Assembly (NCBI GenBank): GCA_937995745.1 | Contig: CALKIU010000080.1 | Span: 1-58,734, forward strand | DNA: 58,734 nt | Reading direction: 5' to 3' | Source of the DNA: an uncultured Bacillaceae bacterium | Lineage (GTDB): Bacteria; Bacillota; Bacilli; Bacillales; Cytobacillaceae | Shown here: one piece after another, positions 32,754-41,487 of the stretch | Position numbering within the stretch: the stretch's first letter is position 1 | How the letters are laid out: each line of letters begins with the position of its first letter | The notes under the pieces: generated by a model | The model's database searches: none | What the model was told of the DNA's origin: nothing | What the model saw: the letters and a program-made list of their open reading frames with translations, nothing else | Position numbers and translations under genes: made by a program

Positions 32754-33461
32754 TTATTCTATATTGCAAAATTCAACCGGACAGTTTTCGCAAGCAATTT
32801 CGTTTCGCAAGTATTGCAAGTCGTGGATGATGATTTTTCCTTTGTGAAGGGAAATGATCCCTTTTCTTTTCAAGTCGTTCAAGATTTTGTTTGTGCTTTC
32901 GCGGGAAGTTCCGCAAAAATCGCCGAGTTTTTGGTTTGTGAGAGCAAGATCGATGAGAATCCCGTCTTCCTTCGGCACGCCGTAACTGTTTGTCATCCGT
33001 ATCAGCGTTGAATAAAGGGCGCCTTTCTTACCATGCAGAACCAAATCGCGGAATTTCGTCATCGTTCTCCGGAAATGGTCGCTCATCCATTTCATAAATT
33101 CGTAGGCAAGCGTGCCGTTTTTGAACATTTCTTTTTCGAGTACCGACTGTTGTATAATCGCCACTTCACTGTCTTCTATGACAAAAGCGTTGAACAGGTA
33201 CCTCGGGGTGTCGGTAAACAAAGTCAGCTCCCCGCATATATCGTTTCCGCCGCAGATTCTTAAATTCAGTTCGCGTCCGTCAAAAGTGATTTTGCTGATT
33301 TGGACTTTTCCGGAAAGAACGAGAAATAAGCGGTCTGCCTCTTCGCCTTCACGGAACAGATATTCTCCTTTTTCAACAAAAATGGTCCTGTCGGCAATGT
33401 TCAACAACTCTTTAATTTGGATCGTGTGAGTGGGTTTCATGTTGTTCGGCATTTCCAGCAT
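32754..33461 (-). CDS. fnr: Anaerobic regulator Fnr (Bacillus type, 4Fe-4S)
   Basis: The product has 235 residues from ATG 33461, or 239 from ATG 33473; the SD AAAGGG suits the inner start better. A cyclic-nucleotide-like barrel is followed by LVLHGKKGALYSTLIRM and a winged helix-turn-helix, GDFCGTSRESTNKILNDL. The C-terminal CENCPVEFC is the cysteine set that binds the oxygen-sensitive 4Fe-4S cluster in B. subtilis Fnr. It activates nar genes without oxygen. Unlike the B. subtilis narK-fnr operon, fnr here is divergent from narK, with an Fnr box between them. Confidence 0.96.
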   Translation of the reverse strand: MLEMPNNMKPTHTIQIKELLNIADRTIFVEKGEYLFREGEEADRLFLVLSGKVQISKITFDGRELNLRICGGNDICGELTLFTDTPRYLFNAFVIEDSEVAIIQQSVLEKEMFKNGTLAYEFMKWMSDHFRRTMTKFRDLVLHGKKGALYSTLIRMTNSYGVPKEDGILIDLALTNQKLGDFCGTSRESTNKILNDLKRKGIISLHKGKIIIHDLQYLRNEIACENCPVEFCNIE

Positions 33462-33552
33462 CTTTTTTACCATCCCTTTAACGGTAATAGTACTTTTATA
33501 TCATAACATAAGAACGAAAAAAATGTGGTTTTTTTGTGTTGAAAATGTAAAG

Positions 33553-33568
33553 TGTGAACTACTTCACA
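33553..33568 (+). promoter_or_regulatory. Fnr box between fnr and narK
   Basis: TGTGAACTACTTCACA matches TGTGA-N6-TCACA in both half-sites. TAAGAT at 33590-33595 is a plausible narK -10, placing the box centre near -41. It may also touch fnr autoregulation. Confidence 0.8.
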
Positions 33569-33630
33569 TCTTGCTCGCCTTTTTATGATTAAGATCGGAC
33601 TAAAAGTAATTTCGCGAGGTGCTTGGTGAC

Positions 33631-34866
33631 ATGAGAGTGAAGGCAATCCAGCTGCCGCTGCAAACGTTTATATTGATTTCCGGATTTATGTTGTGGGTGA
33701 TTTTGTCCAGTTTAATGTCCTTTATCAAGGAGGATATATTTTTAACAGCCGGTCAGCAGACGCTTGTTACAGCTGTCCCCGTTATTTTGGGCTCCCTTCT
33801 CAGGATTCCGATCGGTTTTTGGACAAACCGTTACGGGGCGAGGAAGGTTACTTTAATCAGCTTTTTGCTGCTATTGTTCCCTGTTTTTTACATAAGTGTG
33901 GCCGATTCGTTTGCTGATCTGCTTATTGGCGGATTTTTGCTCGGTTTGAGCGGGGCGATTTTTTCGGCGGGCGTGACATCGCTTCCGAAATATTATCCGA
34001 AAGAACGCCACGGTTTTGTGAACGGGATTTACGGAATGGGAAATATCGGCACGGCGATCACGACTTTTTCCGCGCCGTTCATTGCCGGAAAAATTGGCTG
34101 GCAGGCAACGGTTCAATTGTTTTTAATTTTGATTTTTGCCGTTCTTTTGGCCGCCTTTTTGTTCGGCGACAAAAATGAGGCGAAAGTGACAGTTTCGCTA
34201 AAAGAACAGATTTTAAGCGTCTACAAAAATGAAAAAATGTGGTTTTTGTGTTTGTTTTATTTCTTGACTTTCGGGGCGTTTGTCGCCTTTACCGTTTATT
34301 TGCCGAACTTCCTTGTTTCATATTACGGCTTGTCGAAGGTGGATGCCGGGCTCCGGACAGCCGGATTTATTGCCATCGCAACATTTCTTCGTCCGGTCGG
34401 AGGATGGCTCGGCGACAGGTTCAACTCTTTCAAAATTTTGATGGCTGTTTTTTCAGGCATAGCCGCGGCAGGGATTTTGCTGGCGTTTAATCCTTCCCTG
34501 GCTGTTTATACGGTCGGTTGCCTGACCATTGCTGTCTGTGCCGGCATTGGAAACGGAACGGTTTTTAAACTTGTGCCGCTGTATTTTACAAAACAAGCGG
34601 GAATTGTAAACGGACTCGTGGCGGCAATGGGCGGATTGGGCGGCTTTTTCCCGCCGGTTGTACTTTCGTTCTTGTACGAGTTGACGGGGCATTATGCCAT
34701 CGGTTATATGGCTCTCTCGCAAGTGGCTACAATCAGTTTGCTGATCACGGTCGGCTTGTTTTACAAAGAAAAACTGGGCCGGATTCAACTTCAATTCCAT
34801 GAGATGAAACGGACTGTGACAGACGGCGACGGGGTGGAGCTTGGCAAAGCCAAATTCAGTTCATGA
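33631..34866 (+). CDS. narK: Nitrate/nitrite transporter NarK
   Basis: The product has 411 residues from ATG 33631; GTG 33619 is possible. It is a major facilitator protein with about twelve helices. GFWTNRYGARKVT after helix 2, GLSGAIFSAGVTSLPKYYPKERHG and the GNGTVFKLVPLYF and GLVAAMGGLGGFFPP nitrate-signature blocks are typical of NarK/NasA. It exchanges or imports nitrate for the reductase encoded next door. Confidence 0.94.
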   Translation: MRVKAIQLPLQTFILISGFMLWVILSSLMSFIKEDIFLTAGQQTLVTAVPVILGSLLRIPIGFWTNRYGARKVTLISFLLLLFPVFYISVADSFADLLIGGFLLGLSGAIFSAGVTSLPKYYPKERHGFVNGIYGMGNIGTAITTFSAPFIAGKIGWQATVQLFLILIFAVLLAAFLFGDKNEAKVTVSLKEQILSVYKNEKMWFLCLFYFLTFGAFVAFTVYLPNFLVSYYGLSKVDAGLRTAGFIAIATFLRPVGGWLGDRFNSFKILMAVFSGIAAAGILLAFNPSLAVYTVGCLTIAVCAGIGNGTVFKLVPLYFTKQAGIVNGLVAAMGGLGGFFPPVVLSFLYELTGHYAIGYMALSQVATISLLITVGLFYKEKLGRIQLQFHEMKRTVTDGDGVELGKAKFSS

Positions 34867-35011
34867 ATCATGTTGCGGCAATCTTTTACATTATCACTTT
34901 GCTTATAATAAACTTCTCCAGGAAATGAGCCGGAGACTTTTTTGATGAACCATTGTTTTTCTGCTCTGTTTCGTCCGTCAGGCCGGGGAAAATGGAAATG
35001 CCGTATGGAAT

Positions 35012-35048
35012 AAAAAGGGAAATGCCGGATTCCGGCATTTCCCTTTTT
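35012..35048. terminator. Bidirectional terminator between narK and the IclR gene
   Basis: A 17-base perfect stem, AAAAAGGGAAATGCCGG with its inverse, encloses a three-base loop, with A-run and T-run outside. It serves both converging genes. Confidence 0.9.
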
Positions 35049-35103
35049 CATGTTGCCCGTTTTTCGTCTGGTGCAGCCGGCAGTAAAACGGGATCGGCCG
35101 TTT

Positions 35104-35859
35104 TTATACGGGTTCGGTGCACCCCAACAAATTTGATATTTCTTTGTGGCATTCAATCAAATATTTGCTGATGGGGTGGCCTGGATTTTTGGGGATGTCT
35201 TCGTTAAAACCGACCACTCCCAAAACGCCCGCCAGTTCGTTATGGTAATCAAAAATGGGAATGGAGACGGACGAGATTGAAGGGACAAGCGGTTCCCGGG
35301 CAAAAGCGATTTTGTCCCGCCTGATTTGTTCCAATTCATTGGAAATCTCCGTGCTTTTTTTCCAGCCGTGTTCTTTCCGCCAGTTTTCCGTCAAGTTTTC
35401 GTCCAAGAAGGCAAGAAATACTTTCCCCGCCGACGATTGCGGGGGAAGGAGACTGCCCAATTGGGCGCCGATATTGATCGCTTGATTGGAATTCCATATT
35501 TTAGCTGTAACCGGCCCTTTATATGTCCAGACAGAAAAAATCACGGTGCATTTTGTATAAACGCTTATTTCCTGCATAAAAGGAGAAATTTTCAGAGATA
35601 TGTCATTGTTGCCGATGGCCGCCATCCCGTATTGGATAAGCCGGCTCCCCAAATGATACATGTTGGTGGTCTTGTCCCGGTAAAGAAGATCCAACCGGGT
35701 CAACGTATTTAAGTATTTATAAAGATTGCTCTTTGTAATTCCCGTCGCCTCCTGGATTTCCGTAAATCGTTGCGGGCTCCCTTTTTGATAAATGAAATCA
35801 AGGATGGATATTCCAATTTGCAATGATTGAATGGTCGCATTGTTTTTTTCAATTTTCAT
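35104..35859 (-). CDS. IclR-family transcriptional regulator of the aromatic operon
   Basis: The product has 251 residues. An N-terminal winged helix-turn-helix (about 8-75, with FTEIQEATGITKSNLYKYLNTL) is followed by a GAF-like effector domain, with SAGKVFLAFL and VSIPIFDYHNELAGVLGVVG blocks. IclR regulators commonly control aromatic acid and acetate pathways. It is divergent from the gentisate operon, so it is the probable specific regulator with an aromatic or ring-cleavage effector. Confidence 0.87.
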   Translation of the reverse strand: MKIEKNNATIQSLQIGISILDFIYQKGSPQRFTEIQEATGITKSNLYKYLNTLTRLDLLYRDKTTNMYHLGSRLIQYGMAAIGNNDISLKISPFMQEISVYTKCTVIFSVWTYKGPVTAKIWNSNQAINIGAQLGSLLPPQSSAGKVFLAFLDENLTENWRKEHGWKKSTEISNELEQIRRDKIAFAREPLVPSISSVSIPIFDYHNELAGVLGVVGFNEDIPKNPGHPISKYLIECHKEISNLLGCTEPV

Positions 35860-36009
35860 CACGTTTCATTTCCCCTGATCACATATTTTTTTCACGGGTT
35901 GTTCGTCTCCCGCGGTTGTGCTTAAAACGAAACCGCCCCGTTATTTTGTGCGGGATTTGAAAGACTTTCCCTTAATTATGTAATAATATTCCAAATTTAG
36001 CAAATATTC

Positions 36010-36032
36010 ATTTGTGAAAAGCACCGACAAAT
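36010..36032. promoter_or_regulatory. Candidate IclR operator
   Basis: ATTTGT-N11-ACAAAT is a spaced inverted repeat in the divergent region, with outer imperfect AATATT arms. It lies about 65 bases upstream of the operon -35. Assignment to the IclR protein is a guess from position. Confidence 0.3.
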
Positions 36033-36091
36033 ATAACGAATGAAAAATATTGCTTGTTTATGTAAAAAAATAAATACCATTCAAAAAAACG

Positions 36092-36121
36092 TTGACAATA
36101 TTCAGAAAATTGGGTTATTAT
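36092..36121 (+). promoter_or_regulatory. Sigma-A promoter of the gentisate operon
   Basis: TTGACA (36092-36097) and TATTAT (36116-36121) are 18 bases apart, giving a strong vegetative promoter about 110 bases before the first gene. Confidence 0.65.
36097..36111. promoter_or_regulatory. CodY box inside the gentisate operon promoter
   Basis: AATATTCAGAAAATT matches the CodY consensus AATTTTCWGAAAATT at 14 of 15 positions and lies between -35 and -10. A bound CodY dimer there would block RNA polymerase. Confidence 0.6.
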
Positions 36122-36238
36122 GGCAGTGAACTGAGTTTACTATTTATGGAAATACAAGAAATTAAAGGAAGGTGATCTGGTAGAACAGAGACGTTTTTAC
36201 ATCAAGAAATACCAAAAAACATAAAGAAGGAGACAGAT

Positions 36239-37192
36239 ATGAAACTGGTAACATTTACTCGCCAAGACGAGACAAGAATCGGTGCAGTCGTTAAAGAGAA
36301 TAAAATTGTTGATTTGAATTACGCATTTCAGGCATTGCTGAAAGAACAAGGCAAAATCCGTTATAAGGAAATTGCCGAAGCGTATATTCCGGCGGACATG
36401 ATAGGATTTCTCCAAGGGGGAGAAGAGAGTCTTTCTTATGCCAAAGAGGCTGTCAGCTTCGCCTTAAAACATGAAAACGTTTTTGCGGATAAAATCATTC
36501 ACGATTATGAAGATGTCAAAATCGAAGCCCCCCTTTTGAATCCTGGGAAAATCATTTGCGTCGGCCATAACTATCGTGATCATATTCTAGAAATGGGGCG
36601 CGAACTTCCGGAAAATCCTGTTATTTTTGCCAAATTTGCCAATACGATCATCGGACCGGAAGATGATATCCCGCTTTATCCAATTTCCGAACAGCTCGAT
36701 TATGAAGCGGAATTTGCATTTATTGTCGGCAAAAGGGCAAGAGGTGTTAAACGGGATCGGGCATTGGATTATGTGGCAGGCTATACGATAGCCAATGATG
36801 TCACTTATCGCGATATTCAGCGCCGCACACTGCAATGGCTGCAAGGAAAGACCGTGGACGGCACGGCACCGATGGGTCCCTGGATTGTTACTGCGGATGA
36901 AATGGGAAATCCGGGCGGTCTGGAAATGGTGCTCACCGTGAACGGTGAGGAACGGCAAAGGGCCAATACCGATAACCTTGTTTTTGATGTGCCCCGTCTT
37001 GTCGAGTTTTTGTCCAATTTGATGACGCTGGAACCGGGAGACGTCGTTCTCACCGGAACTCCGGGAGGGGTCGGCTTTGCCCGCAATCCGCAGGTGTTTT
37101 TGAAGGACGGGGATGTGGTCAGAATTGAAATCGATAAAATCGGCGTCTTGGAAAACAAAGTTACGCTTGTAAAGGAGTATGGAAATGACTGA
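36239..37192 (+). CDS. Fumarylacetoacetate hydrolase-family protein, probable fumarylpyruvate hydrolase
   Basis: The product has 317 residues behind AAGAAGGAG. GKIICVGHNYRDHILEMG, EQLDYEAEFAFIVGK, GYTIANDVTYRDIQ and LTGTPGGVGF are the FAH family blocks; the acidic residues in DYEAEFA bind the metal. In the gentisate route it splits fumarylpyruvate to fumarate and pyruvate. It is first of a four-gene run and overlaps the next gene. A maleylpyruvate hydrolase activity cannot be excluded. Confidence 0.88.
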   Translation: MKLVTFTRQDETRIGAVVKENKIVDLNYAFQALLKEQGKIRYKEIAEAYIPADMIGFLQGGEESLSYAKEAVSFALKHENVFADKIIHDYEDVKIEAPLLNPGKIICVGHNYRDHILEMGRELPENPVIFAKFANTIIGPEDDIPLYPISEQLDYEAEFAFIVGKRARGVKRDRALDYVAGYTIANDVTYRDIQRRTLQWLQGKTVDGTAPMGPWIVTADEMGNPGGLEMVLTVNGEERQRANTDNLVFDVPRLVEFLSNLMTLEPGDVVLTGTPGGVGFARNPQVFLKDGDVVRIEIDKIGVLENKVTLVKEYGND

Positions 37193-37691
37193 ACAAAATC
37201 AAATACAAAGGTACATCGCTTCCATTCAAAATTCCATCGACAAGATGGTTGAAATTTGCGAAGGACTGTCGGAGGAAGTTCTCCGTTTTAAACCGTCAGA
37301 AGAAGAGTGGTCGATTGTACAAGTGTTGTCCCACGTGAATGAAGCCACTCCGTACTGGCTGGGAGAAGTCGAAAGAGTTGTGGCGAATCCGGGCGTCGAA
37401 TGGGGACGCACCCTTCAGGATCCGGCCCGATTGGCCGCCGTCGCCGATCCTGACAGTTTGTCGGTGAAAGAACTTTTATCGGGTTTAAAAGCGCAACGGG
37501 AAAAAGTGGCGGAAGTGCTGGGACGTTTGACAGAAGAACAGTTGTCCATCGAATCGCCGCACCGCAACTTTGCCAAGTTCGGGTATAAGCCGGTATCGTT
37601 TATTATCAGCCATTTTATTGATGAGCATATTGCGGGACATATTGAGCAAATTAAACGGAATTTAACGAAGTATGAAAAAGTCAAGAGTTAG
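37185..37691 (+). CDS. DinB-fold metalloprotein, candidate thiol-dependent maleylpyruvate isomerase
   Basis: The product has 168 residues from ATG 37185, eight bases after AAAGGAG and overlapping the previous stop as ATGACTGA. It is a four-helix bundle with H50, H148 and H152 (HIAGH) in the DinB metal pattern. The DinB superfamily includes bacillithiol transferases and the mycothiol-dependent maleylpyruvate isomerase of actinobacteria. Here it sits exactly between the dioxygenase and the fumarylpyruvate hydrolase, and no glutathione-type isomerase is present. I infer that it isomerises maleylpyruvate, probably with bacillithiol or cysteine. Family secure; function inferred. Confidence 0.72.
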   Translation: MTEQNQIQRYIASIQNSIDKMVEICEGLSEEVLRFKPSEEEWSIVQVLSHVNEATPYWLGEVERVVANPGVEWGRTLQDPARLAAVADPDSLSVKELLSGLKAQREKVAEVLGRLTEEQLSIESPHRNFAKFGYKPVSFIISHFIDEHIAGHIEQIKRNLTKYEKVKS

Positions 37692-37715
37692 AACAAAGAA
37701 AGAGGGGATGTTCAA

Positions 37716-38828
37716 ATGGCCGAAAAAAATGATTTCATGAAGAGCAAGGAGGTTCAGGATTTTACCAGGGATATTCAGCAATATTATTTGGGGCCTCTCT
37801 GGGAAGCGCTTCCCGATTTGATGCATCGCACTCCGGAACCGCAGGCGCAAGCTTATTTGTGGAAAGCGGAATTAATTGAAAAGAAATTGCAGGAAGCCGC
37901 GCAAATTTTCACGCCGGAGCGCGGCGGGGAGCGGAGAGCCCTTTACTTCCAAAATCCGGGCTTGTTGAACCGCCAACCTTGGGGATGGGCCTCGGCTACG
38001 CAAACTCTGTATGCGGCCGTGCAAATGCTTCTTCCGGGCGAAGTGGCGCCTTCCCATCGCCATTCGCAAAATGCCATCCGTTTTATTACAGAAGGCGAAG
38101 GAGCCTACACCATTGTACAAGGACAGAGAGTGTTCATGCAGGAGGGGGATTTCTTAATCACCCCGAAAACACTTTGGCACGGGCATGAACATCTCGGTGA
38201 CAAACGGATGGTTTGGATGGACGCTCTCGACATTCCGACTGTTTACGCTCTCGGCGGCACATTCTTTGACCCGTATGACGGCTATCTTCAAGAGCCGAAT
38301 GTTCCCGATAATTTCTCCGAACTCCGCTACCAAGGGGGAATTGTCCGTCCGATCAGCGACCGGAATTATCAGATTGCTCCTCTGGCGAACTTTAAATGGA
38401 AGCGGACAGAAGAAGCGATCAAAGGATTGACAAATTTTGATCCGGATCCTTATGACGGCTATGCGGTCGAATACATCAATCCTTCGAACGGAAAGACGGC
38501 CAATCCGACAATCGCCGCATGGATGCAGTTCATGCCGAAAGGATTCCAAGGGAAAGCGCATCGACACACACATTCATCGATTTATCACGTCTTCAGGGGC
38601 GAAGGATATTCCATCATCAACGGAATCCGCTTTGATTGGAAACAAGGAGACTACTTTGTAATTCCGAACTGGGCATGGCATGAACATGCTGCTACGAAAG
38701 ATACTTATCTGTTCTCCGTCAATGACTTGCCGATCATGGAGCGTTTTGAGTTGGAGAAGAAACAGGAACTTGAAACAAATAACGGAAGACAAGAAGTGAA
38801 AGGCGAATTCGAACCTGTTCTCGTGTAA
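37716..38828 (+). CDS. Gentisate 1,2-dioxygenase
   Basis: The product has 370 residues, behind AGAGGGG. It has two cupin domains. The first carries PSHRHSQNAIRFITEGEGAY with the iron-binding histidines, then ITPKTLWHGHEH. The second carries KAHRHTHSSIYHVFRGEGY and IPNWAWHEHAA. Length and motif order fit gentisate 1,2-dioxygenases, which open the ring of gentisate to give maleylpyruvate using Fe(II). 1-Hydroxy-2-naphthoate dioxygenase is a close relative and the main alternative. Confidence 0.9.
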   Translation: MAEKNDFMKSKEVQDFTRDIQQYYLGPLWEALPDLMHRTPEPQAQAYLWKAELIEKKLQEAAQIFTPERGGERRALYFQNPGLLNRQPWGWASATQTLYAAVQMLLPGEVAPSHRHSQNAIRFITEGEGAYTIVQGQRVFMQEGDFLITPKTLWHGHEHLGDKRMVWMDALDIPTVYALGGTFFDPYDGYLQEPNVPDNFSELRYQGGIVRPISDRNYQIAPLANFKWKRTEEAIKGLTNFDPDPYDGYAVEYINPSNGKTANPTIAAWMQFMPKGFQGKAHRHTHSSIYHVFRGEGYSIINGIRFDWKQGDYFVIPNWAWHEHAATKDTYLFSVNDLPIMERFELEKKQELETNNGRQEVKGEFEPVLV

Positions 38829-38926
38829 CCGGCTGCTTGCTCATAAACAGGGGGAGTTCTATCAGATGAAATAACTGAATGTTCAGAATTAATTTTTGAA
38901 AAAGATCAGAATGAGGGGGTAAAAGG

Positions 38927-40144
38927 ATGGCAAGGGTAAATGAAGATGTCATTATTGTCGGAGGAGGAATCGGCGGTCTTTCCGCAGCTTTGGGCCTTGC
39001 GGAAGCCGGACGTTCATCAATCGTTCTGGAGCGCGCGCCGGAATTCGGCGAGGTGGGCGCTGGTTTACAGCTCGCACCAAACGGAACGGCCATTTTGAAA
39101 CGGCTGGGAGTTATGGAAGAAATGAGCAAATATGCGGTGTTCCCGAAGCGTCTCGTAATCTTGGATGCTTTTACCGGAAAAGAACTGACGTCCCTTGATT
39201 TGCAAGCCGAATTCAAAAAAAGATACGGCCATCCGTACATTGTCATGCATCGCGCCGATATGCACAAAGTTCTCTATGAAGCTTGCTTGAAAAAGGGCAA
39301 CATCAGGCTCATGACGAACAGTGAAGTGGAAAAAGTGGAAGATTTGCCGGACGGCGCCAGAGTTTACTTGACAGAAGGAACCGTCTATGAAGCAGACGCT
39401 GTCATCGGAGCGGACGGCATTCATTCGAAAACGCGCAAACTCATATGCGACGATCAGCCGGTTTGCTCTCAATATGTAGCTTACCGGGGCACGATTCCGA
39501 TGGAAGAAATTATTGAAACGGCGGGCACAGATCCGGACGATGTGCTGATGTTTATCGGACCGAACCTCCATGTGGTTCAATATCCGGTCCGCCGCCGCGA
39601 ACTTTACAACCAAGTAGTTGTGTTCAAGAGCTTTAAGTATAAGCCGGGTTCAGATGCCTGGAAGGCAAACGACTGGGGTACCCCGGAGGAAATGGATGAA
39701 CGCTTTAAAGGCACATGCGCAGCGGTACAAAGAGCCATATCCTTCGTATCCCGCCAGTTCCGCTGGGCGATGTGGGACAGAAATCCGATTGACAATTGGA
39801 CGAAAGGACATGTCACTTTGCTGGGAGACGCCGCCCATCCGATGCTTCAATACATGGCCCAAGGCGCCATCCAGGCTTTGGAAGACGTTGCCCAGTTGAC
39901 AAACATGCTTCATAAATACGGAAAGGATTATAAAACGGCGTTCATCGAATATCAAAAAGAAAGAATTCCGCGCGCATCACAAGTTCAAACTTACGCCCGC
40001 AACTGGGGAGAAATTCTCCATGCCACGGACCCGATTACAATCATGCTGCGCAACGACATATTTGCCAGACGTTCCAAATATGATGTTACCCATGTGGATT
40101 GGCTGTATTCCAAGCGGTATGAAGAACCGGTTGTGGCAAAATAA
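38927..40144 (+). CDS. FAD-dependent monooxygenase, probable 3-hydroxybenzoate 6-hydroxylase
   Basis: The product has 405 residues behind GAGGGGG. IIVGGGIGGLSAALGLAEAG binds FAD ADP, GADGIHSKTRK is the DG motif, and GDAAHPMLQYMAQGA is the GD motif of class A aromatic hydroxylases. Genes of this type beside gentisate dioxygenase usually turn 3-hydroxybenzoate into gentisate; salicylate 1- or 5-hydroxylase activity is less likely. It is last in the operon, before a strong terminator. The 98-base gap before it holds only its ribosome site. Confidence 0.85.
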   Translation: MARVNEDVIIVGGGIGGLSAALGLAEAGRSSIVLERAPEFGEVGAGLQLAPNGTAILKRLGVMEEMSKYAVFPKRLVILDAFTGKELTSLDLQAEFKKRYGHPYIVMHRADMHKVLYEACLKKGNIRLMTNSEVEKVEDLPDGARVYLTEGTVYEADAVIGADGIHSKTRKLICDDQPVCSQYVAYRGTIPMEEIIETAGTDPDDVLMFIGPNLHVVQYPVRRRELYNQVVVFKSFKYKPGSDAWKANDWGTPEEMDERFKGTCAAVQRAISFVSRQFRWAMWDRNPIDNWTKGHVTLLGDAAHPMLQYMAQGAIQALEDVAQLTNMLHKYGKDYKTAFIEYQKERIPRASQVQTYARNWGEILHATDPITIMLRNDIFARRSKYDVTHVDWLYSKRYEEPVVAK

Positions 40145-40238
40145 CAGTTAGCTACTGTTTGTGCCGGGAAAATGGCCGAAACCGTACCGGATTTTTCGCC
40201 GTCATTCAACAAAAAATTGCGCATGCGGACAATAAAAC

Positions 40239-40270
40239 AAAAAACAGACCCGTCGCAGGGTCTGTTTTTT
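40239..40270 (+). terminator. Terminator of the gentisate operon
   Basis: AAAAAACAGACCC and GGGTCTGTTTTTT form a perfect 13-base stem with a six-base loop. Confidence 0.9.
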
Positions 40271-40313
40271 CGCAAAATCACTTAAAAAGTTACTTAAAAA
40301 GGTAAAAATTGTA

Positions 40314-40343
40314 TTGACTTTCAAAATATGGTGTTTTTATAAT
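40314..40343 (+). promoter_or_regulatory. Sigma-A promoter of the TRAP transporter operon
   Basis: TTGACT (40314-40319) and TATAAT (40338-40343) are 18 bases apart. A sequence with the core TTTTCAGAAA at 40445-40454, just before the dctP SD, is a weak CodY-box-like match. Confidence 0.6.
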
Positions 40344-40471
40344 AAAAAATAACTATTTTCACTATTAAGAAAATTAAGTACATAATGCAGAAAAAAATGC
40401 GGTGAAAGAGCCAATTGTCTTTGTACTAAAAGAACACGGCTTGCTTTTCAGAAATCAAAGGGGGTAAAAAA

Positions 40472-41473
40472 ATGAGGAAACCGCTTTCGCTTGTTTTGGC
40501 AATATTGGCCGCTGTGTTCATGGCGATCGTTGCGGGATGCAGCGCAGGGGCGGGAGGAGGCGGAAATGGGACTTATAATTTTAAAGCGGCTCACGTCGTG
40601 CAGGAAAATCACATTTGGCACCAAACCGCTTTGAAGTTCGGTGAAGAATTGGAAAAATTGTCTGACGGCCGCATGACGCTGACCATTTATCCTGCGTCGC
40701 AGCTCGGACAGGAAAAAGACATGGTGCAGCAATTGGAAACCGGAACCCTTGATTTCGGGTTCTTGACAAATGCTTATATGAGCACCCGTCAAGATTCGTT
40801 GAATGCGTGGTTTCTTCCTTTTGCTTTCGACAGTCTGGAAGAAGCCGTGGCGATGAGGGAATCAAAACCTGTGAAAGAAATGCTGGCCGAACTGGAATCC
40901 CAAGGATTAATCGGCCTTGACTTTATTTTTGCCGGAAACCGTCATCTGTTAATGAAAAACGGACATATTTCTTCGATGGAAGATTTGGCCGGCAAGAAAA
41001 TCCGTATTATCGGCAGTCCGTTGTTTCAGACTTTTTGGGAGCGAACCGGAGCGGGACCGACGGCCATGCCATTGAGTGAAGTGTATACATCTTTGCAGAC
41101 AGGCGTGATAGACGGGATGGACATCGACCTGGATGCCTTGGTGACGGAGAAATATTATGAAACGACGAAGTATTTGACATTGACAAATCATGCCACATTC
41201 CCCGCTGTCATTGTGATGGGCAAAAAATCTTATGACAATTTGTCCCCGGAAGATCAAAAAATTGTGAAAGAAGCGATGAAAAAGGCGGTTGACTGGGGCA
41301 TTGAAGAGGGCCTGAAACGGGAGAAAGAAAATCTGAAAACGGTGAAAAAAGCAGGTGTAAAAGTCCATCAATTAAAGGATGTGTCTTCATTTGATGAAGT
41401 GAAAACATATGTAAATGAAACTTTTTCCAATAAGTCTCCGCTTATCAAAGAATTTTTGCAGGAAATTGAGTAA
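40472..41473 (+). CDS. dctP: TRAP transporter solute-binding lipoprotein (DctP family)
   Basis: The product has 333 residues. The signal peptide ends in the lipobox VAGC, with C23 as lipid anchor, followed by a glycine-rich linker. KAAHVVQENHIWHQTALKFGEELEKL, YPASQLGQEKDMVQQLETGTLDF and DLAGKKIRIIG are DctP family blocks, including the arginine that grips a carboxylate. It captures an organic acid for DctQM. Being next to the aromatic operon, a hydroxybenzoate is the likely ligand, though the binding site cannot be assigned by eye. Confidence 0.9.
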   Translation: MRKPLSLVLAILAAVFMAIVAGCSAGAGGGGNGTYNFKAAHVVQENHIWHQTALKFGEELEKLSDGRMTLTIYPASQLGQEKDMVQQLETGTLDFGFLTNAYMSTRQDSLNAWFLPFAFDSLEEAVAMRESKPVKEMLAELESQGLIGLDFIFAGNRHLLMKNGHISSMEDLAGKKIRIIGSPLFQTFWERTGAGPTAMPLSEVYTSLQTGVIDGMDIDLDALVTEKYYETTKYLTLTNHATFPAVIVMGKKSYDNLSPEDQKIVKEAMKKAVDWGIEEGLKREKENLKTVKKAGVKVHQLKDVSSFDEVKTYVNETFSNKSPLIKEFLQEIE

Positions 41474-41487
41474 AAGAGGGGAATGAT

